Made by a program: the position numbers and the translations under genes. Below are positions 34,416 to 34,820 of a stretch of DNA of 34,820 nucleotides, piece after piece. The notes below the pieces were generated by a model, which searched no databases, was not told the DNA's origin, and worked only from the letters and a program-made list of their open reading frames with translations. Position 1 is the first letter of the stretch. Each line of letters opens with the position of its first letter. Source of the DNA: Methanosarcina sp. UBA293 (GTDB lineage Archaea > Halobacteriota > Methanosarcinia > Methanosarcinales > Methanosarcinaceae); contig DALS01000061.1 of the NCBI GenBank assembly GCA_002499445.1, positions 1 to 34,820 of the forward strand. Reading direction: 5' to 3'.

Positions 34416-34629
34416 TAGAAATTGAAAATAAAATAACTGCAGTGAACTGATTGAACTGAGGTATAGCTTCACTTTCTGTTGGTTCTCTATCGACTCTCCA
34501 TTGGTTTTTTTGTTAATTCTAACTATTGCCACCTGACAAAATTTCTTTAAGGTACCTTGCACTTTGCTGAGATTTTCCGTACCTTACCTGAAGAGAAAGG
34601 CAAAAGTACCATTAAATAACCGAAGATCT

Positions 34630-34820
34630 GGCTCTGTAGAAATCCTTAATTTGATGTAAATAATCTCTATTAATTTTTTGTTTATGTTATAGACTATCAG
34701 TTTAACTTTTACTTCCTTTACTTGATTTCTAAGCTTTCTTGCTCGTAATGTTTCTCCAAATTTCCTTTTTACGACAGAGATTATTGTCTCTACTATATTC
34801 CTTCTATTGTATGTGATCTT
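34630..34820 (-). mobile_element. 3' end of a second IS of the same family, with transposase C-terminus
   Basis: On the minus strand this reads YNRRNIVETIISVVKRKFG, ETLRARKLRNQVKEVKVKL, YNINKK and KLRISTEP. It is the C-terminal end of a DDE transposase, with the Glu of IVET as the probable third catalytic residue. The element boundary is inferred at 34630 (GGCTCTGTAGAAATCC), where identity with the left copy stops. The frame continues outside the element to a TAA near 34585. The body of the element lies to the right of the window. Confidence 0.8.

Noticed and set aside
1..34820. Whole window as a composite transposon between the two IS ends
   Set aside because: The two ends differ at about 18 percent of positions and the interior contains essential synthetase and ribosomal genes.

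Overview
The window looks like chromosomal DNA of a Methanosarcina-type methanogenic archaeon, probably close to M. mazei. The evidence is: archaeal alanyl-, tryptophanyl- and phenylalanyl-tRNA synthetases; ribosomal protein L10e next to an aIF2-beta with a C-terminal TRAM domain; a FilR1 (DUF1724) winged-helix regulator; a DUF1786 protein; moderate-to-low GC with AT-rich spacers; and a 37-nt CRISPR repeat that I recall from M. mazei. No gene I accept uses TAG as its stop codon, as expected for a genus that reads UAG as pyrrolysine.

Layout. 1-114 is the 3' end of an IS transposase, abutting almost directly a CRISPR array (133-1041; 12 identical repeats plus one decayed terminal repeat). 1200-4540 is an accessory strip: a broken IS630-type transposase, a GNAT acetyltransferase, a relic CRISPR repeat, a DUF2227-type membrane protein, a pRiA4b ORF-3-like protein and an orphan ORF. 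4580-15438 is a type III-D CRISPR-Cas locus: cas6 relic, two-helix membrane CARF protein, HD-less cas10 with GGDD, cas7, csx10 (Cas5-like with a helical tail), double cas7, csx19, a large TIGR03986-type cas7, a MITE, cas6, csx3 (Crn3-like ring nuclease), and a second two-helix membrane CARF gene interrupted by a single in-frame UAG. 15526-34415 is mostly housekeeping: a conserved hypothetical protein, a methyltransferase, alaS, a YhbY-type protein, a FilR1 regulator, a cobalamin adenosyltransferase pseudogene, a large STAND NTPase with TPRs, moaB, a DUF1786 gene, rpl10e-aif2b, a radical-SAM-like protein without cluster cysteines, trpS, pheS and a small orphan. 34630-34820 is the 3' end of a second IS of the same family, in opposite orientation to the first.

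How the CRISPR locus would work. Cas6 cuts the array transcript. The Cas7/Csx10/Csx19 backbone carries the crRNA and cuts target RNA. Cas10 has no HD nuclease but an intact GGDD, so its output should be cyclic oligoadenylate. The only candidate receptors here are the two membrane CARF proteins, and Csx3 would be the off-switch. There is no HEPN nuclease and no cas1/cas2.

The most notable feature is the second membrane CARF gene (14647-15438). Its membrane and ligand-binding halves are in one frame, split only by UAG. Counting UAG as one residue, the start of its CARF domain aligns without a gap to the uninterrupted paralogue at 4800-5606. It is a candidate pyrrolysine-containing CRISPR effector, or a CARF membrane effector switched by amber decoding.
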